A stretch of 64,000 nt of DNA from assembly GCF_965204935.1 (NCBI RefSeq), contig NZ_CBDBFO010000002.1; one strand, 5' to 3'. The translations under genes and the position numbers were made by a program. The notes beneath the pieces are model-generated. The model did not search any database. It was not told the DNA's origin and saw nothing but the letters and a program-made list of their open reading frames with translations. This document shows, piece after piece, positions 8,184 through 16,873 of this stretch (its first letter is position 1; every line of letters begins with the position of its first letter). This stretch comes from Hoeflea_A sp965204935 (GTDB taxonomy: Bacteria; Pseudomonadota; Alphaproteobacteria; Rhizobiales; Rhizobiaceae).

Positions 8184-8852
8184 CTACCCGCGCACCGGCA
8201 GGTTGGCGATCAACACCGCAACGGCGATGAAGAAGAGCACGCTGCCCGCCAGCACGAAGACGTGCCAGATCGTGTTGTGGAACGGCAGGCGCTCGAAAAG
8301 GTGAAACCCGACGCCGACGGTGTAGACAATGCCGCCGGCGGTGACGATCCAGAAAACCGCCGGGGAAAGCCCCGCGATGATCGGGCCGCCGGCCAAAAGA
8401 ACGGCCCAGCCCATGGCAAGGTAGAGCGCAAGCGCAAGCCACTTGAACCGGCCGGGCGCGAGTATTTTCATGAGCGAGCCGATGGTCGCGGCGCCCCAAA
8501 GGCCCGTCAGAAGCCCCGTCGCCGGAGCGCCTGATACAAGCACGAAGGGCGTGTAGGTTCCGGCAATCTTCATGTAGATCGCCGAGTGGTCAAGGCGGCG
8601 CAAAAGGCCGGTCCACCGCGCGCTGTCGACCATGTTGTAGAGCGCCGAACAGCACAGCATCGCGACCAGCGTCGCCCCATAGATCGAGACCCCCACAACC
8701 GGAGCGGGCTCCGAACGGAACAGGGCCGTGAGCACGATCAGCAACGGCACGGCGATCATGGCGAGAAAAATGCCGACGACGTGGACCACGCCATCGCTGA
8801 GCCGCTCGGCACGGCTGTAGGCGGGGCGGATATGGGCGAAAGATAAAATCAC
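8184..8852 (-). CDS. Hemolysin III / PAQR-type membrane protein (TrhA-like)
   Basis: 222 residues with seven hydrophobic segments and no cleaved signal. Conserved PAQR features are present: RLSDGVVHVVG at the start, SALYNMVDS and RRLDHSAIY in the middle, and FHLFERLPFHNTIWHVFVL at the end. The Ser-Asp-His-His-His set could form the zinc-dependent hydrolase-like site of this superfamily. Bacterial members affect membrane lipid balance; the older name hemolysin III comes from heterologous lysis tests. It is monocistronic and convergent with zinT. Confidence 0.9.
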   Translation of the reverse strand: MILSFAHIRPAYSRAERLSDGVVHVVGIFLAMIAVPLLIVLTALFRSEPAPVVGVSIYGATLVAMLCCSALYNMVDSARWTGLLRRLDHSAIYMKIAGTYTPFVLVSGAPATGLLTGLWGAATIGSLMKILAPGRFKWLALALYLAMGWAVLLAGGPIIAGLSPAVFWIVTAGGIVYTVGVGFHLFERLPFHNTIWHVFVLAGSVLFFIAVAVLIANLPVRG

Positions 8853-9160
8853 GGTCCCTCATTCTCGTTTCGAAGCGGCGGCAAACGCCGGTCTTTTCAG
8901 TGCGCCGGCAAACCCGCGCCGCATCGTCTCCGCCATCAGATACCCGTTTTCGCGCAAGGGCAACCGCCGGGAGATCACTTCATTGAAAGATGGTTTCCAC
9001 GCGCCCCGCCTGGAACGTGGCCGTCGGGCGGCGGCCCGGCCCAGCTTTGACTGCATTTCCGGTTTAATATGACCGTGGCCGAAATCCCGAACCCGCCATT
9101 TGAAAATCCCGGATAGAATACGCCGCCATATTATCGAAACACGATTGAACGGATCAGATC
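8853..9160. other. Intergenic, nothing recognised
   Basis: 308 bp between the divergent hemolysin III-type gene and the small secreted-protein pseudogene. It presumably carries both promoters. I see no convincing gene, repeat or RNA structure. Confidence 0.5.
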
Positions 9161-9568
9161 ATGAAACACCGGATTGCCGCTACCGCCCTTGCCGCCCTCC
9201 TTGCCACGGCCGGCGCCGCCTCGGCTGACGACAATGACTAGGTCGGTCTCTACAAGGGGCTCGATGCGCTGGATGGCTCGATTGACACCATGTCGATTTC
9301 AACGACCGGCCCGGGAGCCTTTGAAATCCGCATCATGCCGTCCGTCATCTCGCTGTGCGAAAGCGGCCGCGGATGGATTGTTGCGCAGGGACGCGCGCTG
9401 GATGACAACCGGCTTGAGCGCCACGGCGCCCGGCTCTTTTGCGAAGGCAGCGAACCCACCAGCATCCGTGATCTGATCCTCGTTCGCGATGACGAAACCG
9501 GCGTGATCAGCTTCGGCGCGACCGACGACCGGCGCCCGCTGATTTACCACCGCATTTCGACCGACTGA
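9161..9568 (+). pseudogene. Small secreted protein with premature amber codon
   Basis: The frame begins ATG AAA CAC with a convincing signal peptide (AATALAALLATAGAASA). It then meets a TAG at 9239-9241 after DDND and continues open in the same frame for 109 codons to TGA. Restored, it would be about 135 residues with VGLYKGLDAL, CESGRGWIV and a C-terminal DDRRPLIYHRISTD. Two Cys in the mature part could form a disulphide. Either one point mutation has killed the gene, or the TAG is read through; nothing around it favours readthrough. A degraded copy of its last 17 codons lies at 10689-10746. I do not recognise the family. Confidence 0.7.
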
Positions 9569-9572
9569 CCGG

Positions 9573-9942
9573 ACGGCCCTGATCGCGAGCCCCTGAGGCG
9601 TGGCGGCCAATTACACGCGCCTGCCATAGTTACTAAATTTTCGATTTCAATACTTATTTTTCAAAGTATTTGTAGGTTTCACTACATAAAAACTAACTAA
9701 AAAAAGCTCCAATTGAAGCCGTAATGCAACACCCATGTCCGCATGATCTTCCCGATCTGCGGGACGGTTCGGCAGGCACGACCGCATGAGCAAAGCCGGG
9801 TAGCGAAGTCCGGACTTACCCACCGAAACCCCATCGGCACTTCATGACCAGCGGCACGATTGCCTCGTGCCGAAGGGCGCGCTGTTGCCTCGAAACGATC
9901 CAACGCGGCCGAAAGGCCACGCATTCAAGACGGACGGCACCC
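9573..9942. other. Intergenic with AT-rich stretch
   Basis: About 370 bp. The segment 9628-9715 is strikingly AT-rich compared with its surroundings and could be a promoter or foreign DNA. No gene is supported here. Confidence 0.45.
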
Positions 9943-10635
9943 ATGAGCGGCGATTTCTTCGATACGATAACCCACCTGACGGTTTTCGGCGTCCTGTCGG
10001 GCGTGCTGAGCACCCTCGCCTTCATTCCCTATGTTGTCGACACATCCAGGCGCCGGACCACGCCGCAGCGCCAGACATGGCTGATCTGGTCCGCGTTGGG
10101 AACGATCGCTTTCTTCTCCCAGGTCCATGAGGGCGCCGGGGACTCGCTGTGGTTCGCCGGCGCGCGTGTTTCCGGCGCGATCATCGTTCTGGGCCTTTCA
10201 ATCCGGCTTGGAACCGGCAGGCGCCTGACGACGTCCGACTATCTCATGCTCGCCGGCGCGGCTGTCGGTCTCGTGCTGTGGTACAACACCGACTCGGCGG
10301 CCTATGCGCTTGCCATCACGATTTCGATCAGCCTTCTGGGCGGCAGCGTCACGGTCCTGGAAGCCTATCAGCATCCCGGCAGCGAGACGATGGCGACCTG
10401 GGTCGTGTCGTTCATGGCTTCCGTCTGCGCCATCCTGTCCATCGGCCGGTTCGATGTGCTCCTGCTTGCCTATCCGCTCTATCTGTTCACGCTGCACGGC
10501 GCAATTGTCGCGGCCATGGTCCTGGGCCGCATGCGGCGGCGGAGCCTGGTCTGCGCGCACCGGGACAATCTGCATGTTGCGGACCTTGCCCAAACGCCCC
10601 GCCAACCAGGACGGCCGGCGGCGCACATCCGTTGA
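9943..10635 (+). CDS. Seven-helix membrane protein, PQ-loop-like
   Basis: 230 residues from the ATG at 9943. About seven hydrophobic segments are visible. The first two flank FIPYVVDTSRRRTTPQRQTW, which resembles a PQ-loop (Pro, then a charged loop, then Pro-Gln), and the second half repeats the pattern less well (VTVLEAYQHPGSETMATW). PQ-loop proteins are small transporters or cargo receptors. Here the assignment is weak and function unknown. The last 30 residues are hydrophilic. It lies between a gene and a partial duplicate of that gene's 3' end, so it may be an inserted cassette. Confidence 0.65.
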   Translation: MSGDFFDTITHLTVFGVLSGVLSTLAFIPYVVDTSRRRTTPQRQTWLIWSALGTIAFFSQVHEGAGDSLWFAGARVSGAIIVLGLSIRLGTGRRLTTSDYLMLAGAAVGLVLWYNTDSAAYALAITISISLLGGSVTVLEAYQHPGSETMATWVVSFMASVCAILSIGRFDVLLLAYPLYLFTLHGAIVAAMVLGRMRRRSLVCAHRDNLHVADLAQTPRQPGRPAAHIR

Positions 10636-10688
10636 AGCGTGAACACCGGCTCCAGGTGCCGACGTTTCAAACTGTATGCGACGGCGAC

Positions 10689-10746
10689 GGCGACGCCGAC
10701 GATCGGCGTCCCCTGATTGATCACTGCATTTCCAGCGACTGACCGG
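10689..10746 (+). repeat. Degraded copy of the 3' end of the gene at 9161-9568
   Basis: 58 nt align without gaps to 9515-9572, with 47 identities by hand count. The copy encodes GDADDRRPLIDHCISSD where the original has GATDDRRPLIYHRISTD, and it includes the stop and the following CCGG. It is in the same orientation, so it is a direct repeat flanking the membrane-protein gene. Confidence 0.75.
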
Positions 10747-10756
10747 CCACCGCCAT

Positions 10757-11797
10757 TCATGCCAGCGGCGGCTCCACCACAAACACCGCCTGCACCAGCG
10801 CATGGCGGCTTCGCGCGCCGGTCTTGTCGTAGATGCGCTGCAGATGCGTGCGAACGGTGTTGACGCTGATGCCGAGGTCTTCAGCGGCCTCGGCGACATC
10901 GTGGCCCTCGAGGATCAGCCGGATGATCGATGTCTGGGTCGATGAGAACCCGTAGACCTGCCGCGCCCAGCCGATGCGCTGTTCGACAATGCTGGCGTCG
11001 TTGAAGGAGATGAGGATCTTGTCGTCCTTGCAGGTGACCCAGCAGAACTGCGGAACGCCGTAATCATCTTCCGCCAGCGCCACGGGGATCACGCCCTCAT
11101 TCTTCGGAATGAAACAGACCCGTTCGCGGTTCGCGCGGCTAAGTTTCAAGACCGCCTCCTGCAGCGCCTCGCCGCAGCGTTCGTCCCTTGCCTTCAGCCG
11201 GCCATGGGTAAGCGTAACTTCCGGCAGGTCGCCAAGCAGCGTTTTTGCCGGCGCATTCATCCAAAGGACCCGCATCGCCTCGTCAACTTCGATGAGCGGA
11301 TGGTGCACCTGGTCGATGCTGCGCTGCATGACCATCAGGCAGGCGATTTTCCACCTGCCGTTGACCTTGTGCAGGATCCTGAGCTCATGCTGGATGCCCG
11401 CAAGGTCGAACGCATCGCCCGTGTCGACGCCGATCTGGTCGAAGGTCGCCCAGGCCATGTCGGCGCCGACATTGATGCGCATGTTCTCGCGCCGCATGTG
11501 CTGGAAAGACGTGTTGGGCTCCGGGAAACGCGCAAAGCGGTCCTGCATCGCCATCCTGTATTGCTCGAAGCCGTATTGCACGCGCATGCCGTCGGCGACC
11601 GATGCCTGGGCGACGAGCGAATCCGGCGATTTCAGCCAGCAATCGGCCCAGGTGTCATAGTCCTTTTCGAAAAAGGCGGCGGTCTCCCGTTCTAGAAGGT
11701 CGAGGATTTCGCGGCGGTCGTCGTCGTTTTCCACGGGCGGCCCGGAAGACGGGGCATCCGTCGGCGCGCCGGTGCTGAGGCTGGGGCTGGGGGGCAT
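10757..11797 (-). CDS. LuxR-type regulator with NTF2/SnoaL-like N-terminal domain
   Basis: 346 residues from the ATG at 11797, chosen because GAAAGGTGA lies just upstream. Residues about 30-160 look like an NTF2/SnoaL-like fold (ETAAFFEKDYDTWADCW, then strands ending in NGRWKIACL). Residues 165-260 look like a PAS-like segment. The last 65 residues are a LuxR helix-turn-helix (FSSTQTSIIRLILEGHDVAE, then LGISVNTVRTHLQRIYDKTG). This domain order is found in stand-alone transcription factors that may sense a small ligand. The target genes are not indicated. The neighbouring short ORF 11692-12006 overlaps its start. Confidence 0.85.
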   Translation of the reverse strand: MPPSPSLSTGAPTDAPSSGPPVENDDDRREILDLLERETAAFFEKDYDTWADCWLKSPDSLVAQASVADGMRVQYGFEQYRMAMQDRFARFPEPNTSFQHMRRENMRINVGADMAWATFDQIGVDTGDAFDLAGIQHELRILHKVNGRWKIACLMVMQRSIDQVHHPLIEVDEAMRVLWMNAPAKTLLGDLPEVTLTHGRLKARDERCGEALQEAVLKLSRANRERVCFIPKNEGVIPVALAEDDYGVPQFCWVTCKDDKILISFNDASIVEQRIGWARQVYGFSSTQTSIIRLILEGHDVAEAAEDLGISVNTVRTHLQRIYDKTGARSRHALVQAVFVVEPPLA

Positions 11798-12006
11798 GAT
11801 GATCCAGTCACCTTTCGAGAGTTTTCGCGTGCGGTGGTCGGTCCGGGGTTGACCAGCGACCGGAGGGCCGCGGCGATCCGGGCGGGAATGCGCAGGCTGT
11901 CGGTCGCCTCGCGATAATAGCGGTCTTCCGCCGCCTGGCCAGCCGGCCGGTTTTCGCAAGACCGGTCGCGAAGGTTTGCGAGCAGCGCCGCTGAATAAAG
12001 ATCCAT
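11692..12006 (-). CDS. Small hypothetical protein overlapping the LuxR start
   Basis: 104 codons. The first 60 have normal codon use and a protein-like sequence (MDLYSAALLANLRDRSCENR, then ATDSLRIPARIAAALRSL), with GGAGAACGGG before the ATG. The last 35 codons lie inside the LuxR gene and are Pro/Ala/Arg/Thr-rich shadow sequence, so the natural stop may have been lost by a frameshift. It would be co-transcribed with the LuxR gene. Family not recognised. Confidence 0.4.
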   Translation of the reverse strand: MDLYSAALLANLRDRSCENRPAGQAAEDRYYREATDSLRIPARIAAALRSLVNPGPTTARENSRKVTGSSCPPAPASAPARRRMPRLPGRPWKTTTTAAKSSTF

Positions 12007-12115
12007 TCCCGTTCTCCATCGTCCATGGCCTTGTCCATGGTGGAGACCCTAGCGCGGGCGGCGCGCATCGCCTGTCATGCGCGCGAAGGACAGGACGGAT
12101 TTTTCTGACAGCTCT

Positions 12116-12934
12116 TTACGGCCCGGTCACCTGCCGCCACATCTCGCCAAGCGAGCCGTAGCGATAGCCGCGCCGGTAGAGGCGCCGGATGCCGCCGGGG
12201 CTGGGCCAGGAATAGTAGCTGCGTTTCGTCTCGTCCTGCGGCGCGCCCGGCACATGGCCGGTACGGAGCTTCGTGATGCAGTCGATGAGGAGGCGGGCCC
12301 CGCTATCGCTGCATTTCTGCGACACGGAAATTACGGATTCGCCGGGTGCGATCGGAACGGTCGCCTGCAGGATGATGTTGCCCGTGTCGAGATCTTCATC
12401 CACCCAGTGGACGCTCGCGCCGGTGGTGTCGTCGCCATTCGCCATCGCCCAGAAACAAGGGCTCAGGCCCCGGTTCCGCGGCAGCAGCGCCGGGTGCATG
12501 TTGATTGCGCCGACCCTCGGGATTGCCAGCATCGGCTGGCGGATCACCTGGTTGAAATAGTTGGAGACGATGAGGTCCGGCGCCCATGAGCGAACCTGAT
12601 CAAGACAATCTTCATTGCGAGCGTCCGCCGTTTCGAAAACGGGGATGCCGGCCTCCCGCGCCAGCGCCTTCAGCGAGCCGGCGCCGGCGGGCTTTCCCCT
12701 CAGGCGCAGGCTCAATGCCCCGAGCCTCGCCAGCCAGCGGTGAAGCTGCCAGGCGCCGCCATAGCGCCATCCCATGGCCCGCCCGAGCTTCACCATCGCC
12801 TCGCGGTCCGATTTGCCGGCAATCAGCGCGGTGGAGCAGATGATGCCCGCCACCTCGCCGCCCAGCTCTTTCAGCAGCGCGCGCGTGACGACATTCGCCT
12901 CCGGCAAATCGAAGGTCAGGATGACGATCTTCAT
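12116..12934 (-). CDS. Formyltransferase-family protein (Fmt-like)
   Basis: 272 residues from the ATG at 12934, preceded by a G-rich site. The N-terminal Rossmann-like part begins MKIVILTFDLPEANVV. The catalytic region reads NMHPALLPRNRG, then HWVDEDLDTGNI, giving the Asn, His and Asp of formyltetrahydrofolate-dependent formyltransferases. It is shorter than methionyl-tRNA formyltransferase and lacks its C-terminal OB domain. It is therefore more likely to be a sugar-amine or other N-formyltransferase. The insertion around residues 60-90 and the C-terminal YSWPSP motif also occur in carbohydrate-modifying relatives. No sugar pathway is adjacent, so the substrate is unknown. Confidence 0.8.
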   Translation of the reverse strand: MKIVILTFDLPEANVVTRALLKELGGEVAGIICSTALIAGKSDREAMVKLGRAMGWRYGGAWQLHRWLARLGALSLRLRGKPAGAGSLKALAREAGIPVFETADARNEDCLDQVRSWAPDLIVSNYFNQVIRQPMLAIPRVGAINMHPALLPRNRGLSPCFWAMANGDDTTGASVHWVDEDLDTGNIILQATVPIAPGESVISVSQKCSDSGARLLIDCITKLRTGHVPGAPQDETKRSYYSWPSPGGIRRLYRRGYRYGSLGEMWRQVTGP

Positions 12935-13050
12935 GGGCAAGCCCCCCGGCAAGATCATGCCCGGCAATCGCCGCACTGTCACGTTTTACTAACGCTCCGT
13001 ATAATGCCAGCCTCCGGCCCGCGGGCCGAAACACGAAAACAGGTCAATTC

Positions 13051-13764
13051 ATGAACGCCAACCTTGCGGCACGATTTGCGCTCAGCCTCGCCATGGTCCT
13101 CGCGGCGGTCTCAATGGCGCGCGCCACGGCGGACGGGCCGGATTTCTTCATGGTGCGCGGTGTCGCCGCCGACGACGTGCTCAATATCCGCGCCGAACCG
13201 ACCGCGAAATCGAAAAAGATCGGCGAGATCCCGCCCGATGGCGACGGCATCCGGAACCTTGGATGCGAGGGCGGCCTGAGCATTGACGCGTGGCTGGAAG
13301 CAAATAGGGAAGAGCGCGAGGCCTCGGACCGCCGGCGATGGTGCCGTATCGCCTATCAGAGCGTTGAGGGCTGGGTGGCCGGGCGCTTCCTGGAAGAAAG
13401 CGCGCACCAGGTGCCTGCGAGTGCCTCGGAACCGCTCAGCTGGAGCCTGACGGCGCTCAATGGCGAGCCCCCGGCGGCTCAGGCCTTCATGCGCTTCGCT
13501 GACGACGGTGCGGTGTCGGGTTCGACCGGCTGCAACCAGTTCCGAACCCTTGGCACTTTCCATGGCGGCGTGCTTTGGATCGACGGCCCTATCGCGACGA
13601 CGCGGATGGCCTGCCCCGATGCGGCGGTGACAAACCAGGAAAAGACCGTTCTCGCCGCCCTGCAGGGCCGCATCGACATTTCCTTCGACCCGTTTTCCGA
13701 GGAACTGATCCTTTCCAATCCGCAGGCGGGCATTGTTATGCGCCTGGTTCGGCTGCGGAACTGA
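13051..13764 (+). CDS. Secreted SH3b-META domain protein
   Basis: 237 residues. A signal peptide ends near ARA-TADG. Residues 35-115 form a bacterial SH3 domain (VLNIRAEPTAKSKKIGEIP, ending in VEGWVAGRFL). Residues 128-237 form a META/HslJ-type domain with SGSTGCNQF and IATTRMACP, the signature pair of that family. Known HslJ relatives are periplasmic or lipoprotein stress factors. The function of the fusion is unclear, and adhesion to cell-wall material is possible through the SH3 part. The DUF922 gene follows within 5 bp and probably shares its transcript. Confidence 0.85.
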   Translation: MNANLAARFALSLAMVLAAVSMARATADGPDFFMVRGVAADDVLNIRAEPTAKSKKIGEIPPDGDGIRNLGCEGGLSIDAWLEANREEREASDRRRWCRIAYQSVEGWVAGRFLEESAHQVPASASEPLSWSLTALNGEPPAAQAFMRFADDGAVSGSTGCNQFRTLGTFHGGVLWIDGPIATTRMACPDAAVTNQEKTVLAALQGRIDISFDPFSEELILSNPQAGIVMRLVRLRN

Positions 13765-13768
13765 TCGC

Positions 13769-14377
13769 GTGCCTCCCCTTGCCCGCATCCTCGTTTGCAC
13801 CTTCGGTCTCGCCGCCGCGCTTGCCCTGCCCGCCCAAGGCGCCGACATCCGGCCTAACTTCGTCGAGAAGTTCTATTCAGTCTCCGGCACAAGCGGCATT
13901 GAACTTTACGAATCCATAGGCGCGCGCGGTCCCGTCATTCGCGGCGGCGCGTCGCGCGCCATTGCGCTCACCGAGTTCGACCTCAAATGGGGCCGCGACT
14001 ATGTGCGCGACGGCAATGACTGCGTGCTTGCAGCCGCGCGCTCGTTCCTCACAATCACCTACACCTACCCGAAGCCGTCACAGAAGCTGCCGCCGGATGT
14101 TGCCGCCCGCTGGCGCGTCTTCATCAAGGGCATGCGTACCCACGAGGCCGTGCATGGCCGCTATGTCGTCGAGATGGCGCAGCAGATCTACGACACCACC
14201 GTGGGCTTCCGGCAGGCGAACGATCCGGGCTGCAAGAAGATCCGCCAGGCCATCCAGGCCCCGCTCAAGGCCGCGTTCGACCGCTACAAGGCCCGCAACC
14301 GCGCATTTGAAGAATCCGAGATGCGCCAGGGCGGCAATGTCCACCAGCTCATCCTGCAACTGGTCAACGGCCAGTAG
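13769..14377 (+). CDS. DUF922 secreted zinc-peptidase-like protein
   Basis: 202 residues from a GTG at 13769, 4 bp after the upstream stop. The signal peptide is LVCTFGLAAALALPAQGA. The DUF922 core has KWGRDYVRDGNDC, FLTITYTYP, and THEAVHGRYVVEMAQQIYD, where HEAVH is an HExxH zinc site. Members are thought to be secreted metallopeptidases, but substrates are not known to me. Paired Cys residues would suit the periplasm. Its 3' end is duplicated in degraded form at 15398-15486, on the far side of the lyase pseudogene. Confidence 0.85.
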   Translation: MPPLARILVCTFGLAAALALPAQGADIRPNFVEKFYSVSGTSGIELYESIGARGPVIRGGASRAIALTEFDLKWGRDYVRDGNDCVLAAARSFLTITYTYPKPSQKLPPDVAARWRVFIKGMRTHEAVHGRYVVEMAQQIYDTTVGFRQANDPGCKKIRQAIQAPLKAAFDRYKARNRAFEESEMRQGGNVHQLILQLVNGQ

Positions 14378-14449
14378 CTTGGCGCGAGGCCGTTCGCCAG
14401 CCCGGAGACTGGCCGGCAGATTGCCGCAGCCACTTGGGACGCCAGCGCC

Positions 14450-15342
14450 CTAATTCAGCAGTTTGGAACAGTCATAGCCGAGATCGCCAAGCTTCAGCCC
14501 GTCACAGGAGGCTGCGGAGCGAACCTCGTCATAATAAAGCACCAGGTCGAGCAAACCTTCACCGTCACGAAACCCGCCGCCATTGATCGGCGCGCCCTTT
14601 TTGTTGAAGCCGGTGTTGTAGATCCCGAACTTGAAATAGGGCTTGTGCTTGGATGAGACTTTCCTGGTCGTCTGGCCCTTGTGATCGTAGACCTGCCTGC
14701 CGTTGCGCCAGACGGTGAACCGGCCCCGGCTCTTCGTCGAGTGGACAACGCGGATGACGATATCGTTCCATTTATTCTTGCCCGTATAGGACACGGCAAC
14801 CGGTGTGCGCTGATAATCGAATTCACGCTGCAGGAAGAAGCCCTCGAAATCGTCGAACTTGAACAGCCAGCTCGGTTTGCCGCCCGCCAGGAACTGGAAC
14901 ATGCTGTTGCCGACCGAGCGCGGCACGCTGTAGTCCTTTGGAATAAAGACGCTCAAGCGTACCAGTATTCCCTGTTCCATTGATCGAAGCCGTGGACAGC
15001 GGTGCTGAGCTCGTGGCGATGCCGGCCCTTTCGGCAATCGTTCCAGACCTTGCCCTCCCAGCCGCACACGCCCTCGCGCGTTTCGAAGCGGAGGCTGTAG
15101 TCACCGAGCCGCACCGGATGGCCGTCGGCCCTCGATACTTTCTGAACGCCCCAGTCCTGAAAATTGTCCTTCAGGCTCAAACGGTATTTTTTCCCGAAGC
15201 CGAGATCTTCGCTCAGCACCACCGGCACGTTGCTGTTCAACGGGGCACCGGCGGTCGTTTCCTCGGCGAGGGCTGCCCGGATCGGCAAAAGCGCAAGACA
15301 AAAGAGCGCCGCCAAAATGGCCGCACGGTTTCTGACAGACAT
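14450..15342 (-). pseudogene. Polysaccharide-lyase-like secreted protein, frameshifted
   Basis: The gene starts at 15342 with GGGGGAAGAAAC upstream and a signal peptide (LAALFCLALLPIRAALA). It runs to a TGA at 14953-14955. A +1 shift at that point restores the frame: ...REYWYA then WSVFIPKDYS, which is the expected continuation of the heparin-lyase-I-like fold (pattern R-E-Y-W-Y-x-W-S-x-F-x-P). The second part ends at 14450 and contains KKGAPINGG and LYYDEVR, the final strands of the jelly roll. One missing base explains everything, so it is either a recent mutation or a sequencing error. Restored length is about 297 residues. The family acts on acidic polysaccharides; the substrate here is unknown. 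Confidence 0.75.
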
Positions 15343-15397
15343 GTTTCTTCCCCCCGACACGCGAGCTTTGGATTATATGCAGCACAGAGGGCACCGC

Positions 15398-15486
15398 AAG
15401 GCCCGGTCCCGCGCCTTCGAGCGGTCCGAGATGCGCCGGGGCGGCATGTCCATGAGCTGGTCCTTCAATTGATGAACGGGCGGTAG
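15398..15486 (+). pseudogene. Remnant copy of the DUF922 gene 3' end
   Basis: 89 nt align with 14288-14377, including the stop codon, with one base deleted (GGCATGTCC against GGCAATGTCC). The first frame reads KARSRAFERSEMRRGG where the original has KARNRAFEESEMRQGG. After the deletion the other frame gives LVLQLMNGR against LILQLVNGQ. It is a direct repeat flanking the lyase pseudogene. Confidence 0.82.
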
Positions 15487-15606
15487 CGGGCAGCCGGCGG
15501 GTTCGTAAGCGATCATTTACCGGATCCCGTTTCCCTCGTTGCAATCGCGCCGTTGCTCTGCCCATATGGTGTCTTGCATCCGCGCCCGCTCAACCCCGGA
15601 GTTCCC

Positions 15607-16530
15607 ATGGAAAAACTTGCCCTACTGCTGACCTGCCTCGTGCTTTTTCCGACGGCTTCACACGCGCAGGAAAGCATCCGATTTGCCGTCAATGACTGGG
15701 CCGGCCAGCACATCTCGACCCGCATCATGGGCGAGGCCCTTTCCCGCAAGGGCTTTCGGGTGAGTTATGTCGACACGCAGTATGAAGAGGACCTCCATCT
15801 CATCGGAACGGGCAAGATCGATGTTGCGATGGAGATCTGGTCCACCACGCTGAAACAGCCGTTCGAAAAGGCCGTGGCCGATGGCACTGTCGTCAACCTC
15901 GGCGAGACCGGCATGACCGCCATCGAGAACTGGTGGTATCCCGCATACATGGAAGATCAATGCCCCGGCCTGCCGGACTGGACGGCGCTGAAGACCTGCG
16001 CGGAGGCCTTTGCAACCGACGCAACAAAACCCAAGGGGTTTTATCTCGGCGGGCCGGCCGATTGGGGCGGCTTTGACGAGGAGCGCATCGAGGCGCTGGA
16101 ACTGCCCTTCGAGATGCGACACGCCAGGGACGTCGAAGAGCTGACGACGACGTTGCAAAAAGCCTATGAGGATAAAGCGCCGGTGATGCTTTGGGTCTAC
16201 TCCCCCAATTTCACCGAGGCCCTTTACGAGGGATCCTGGGTGGCCTTCCCCGCATATGAGGACGCCTGCTACGACGATCCGTCCTGGGGCGTGAACCCGA
16301 AACTTGCTTATGATTGCGGTAAGCCGACCGGTCCCATCTTCAAGGCCGGTTCGCAACGCCTCGCCGGGACCTGGCCTGCCGCCGAGGCTGCGATCCGCAA
16401 GTTCCGCATCACCAACGAGGAAATGGCAGCCCTGGACGCCAAGGTGGCGACTGGTGGCATGAGCGTGGAGACGGTCGTCGAGGACTGGCTTGAGGAAAAC
16501 AACGGCCGCTGGTCAGCCTGGTTCGAATAA
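15607..16530 (+). CDS. Glycine betaine/proline-type ABC substrate-binding protein
   Basis: 307 residues. The signal peptide LLLTCLVLFPTASHAQ is followed by SIRFAVNDWAGQHIS. The OpuAC/ProX-type binding fold is shown by IGTGKIDVAMEIW, NWWYPAYM, and PVMLWVYSPNF, where Trp and Tyr residues can form the aromatic box for a quaternary ammonium group. Four or more Cys residues may form disulphides. No ATPase or permease genes are adjacent, so it is an orphan binding protein that must work with a transporter encoded elsewhere. Ligand identity (glycine betaine, choline, proline betaine) cannot be set from sequence. Confidence 0.87.
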   Translation: MEKLALLLTCLVLFPTASHAQESIRFAVNDWAGQHISTRIMGEALSRKGFRVSYVDTQYEEDLHLIGTGKIDVAMEIWSTTLKQPFEKAVADGTVVNLGETGMTAIENWWYPAYMEDQCPGLPDWTALKTCAEAFATDATKPKGFYLGGPADWGGFDEERIEALELPFEMRHARDVEELTTTLQKAYEDKAPVMLWVYSPNFTEALYEGSWVAFPAYEDACYDDPSWGVNPKLAYDCGKPTGPIFKAGSQRLAGTWPAAEAAIRKFRITNEEMAALDAKVATGGMSVETVVEDWLEENNGRWSAWFE

Positions 16531-16555
16531 GGCCTGATGCCCTCGCCGGCAACCG

Positions 16556-16618
16556 TCACGACCGTTCCCTGACAACGAAGGACGGCACGAGGCTGCCCTC
16601 CTTGGCGACGTTGACGAT
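16556..16618 (-). pseudogene. Remnant copy of the 3' end of the gene at 18078-19433
   Basis: 63 nt match 18078-18140 with only 2 mismatches by hand count. The copy encodes the last 21 residues (IVNVAKEGSLVPSFVVRERS and stop) without change. The match stops abruptly on the coding side at 16618. It is a direct repeat on the other side of the AT-richer pair of genes at 16874-18053. Confidence 0.9.
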
Positions 16619-16873
16619 CTCTCCATCGGTAACACTCTCAGGACAACAACTATATGTTGCATTCTGAGGTGCGCTTCTATTAGTCTGAAGAGGTGGGGAG
16701 CGAACAATTAATCAAATGCGTAATATCAGTGTGACCTTGACCGTCTGAGCCGGGCAACGTCGCAGAGCCTGTGACAACTGGGCATTTAACTGCATATTTG
16801 TGGCTGCGTTGCTGGCAACAAAGCCTTCGTCCCCGATGATACGAACACGCGTTTCGATAGGGGGCAGATCAAA

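Noticed and set aside
8859..9056. 65-codon minus-strand ORF upstream of the hemolysin III-type gene
   Set aside because: Arg/Ala/Pro-rich composition, no ribosome site and no protein-like pattern.
12077..12589. Plus-strand ORF opposite the formyltransferase
   Set aside because: The minus-strand protein has the catalytic Asn, His and Asp; this one is a mirror product of GC-rich codons.
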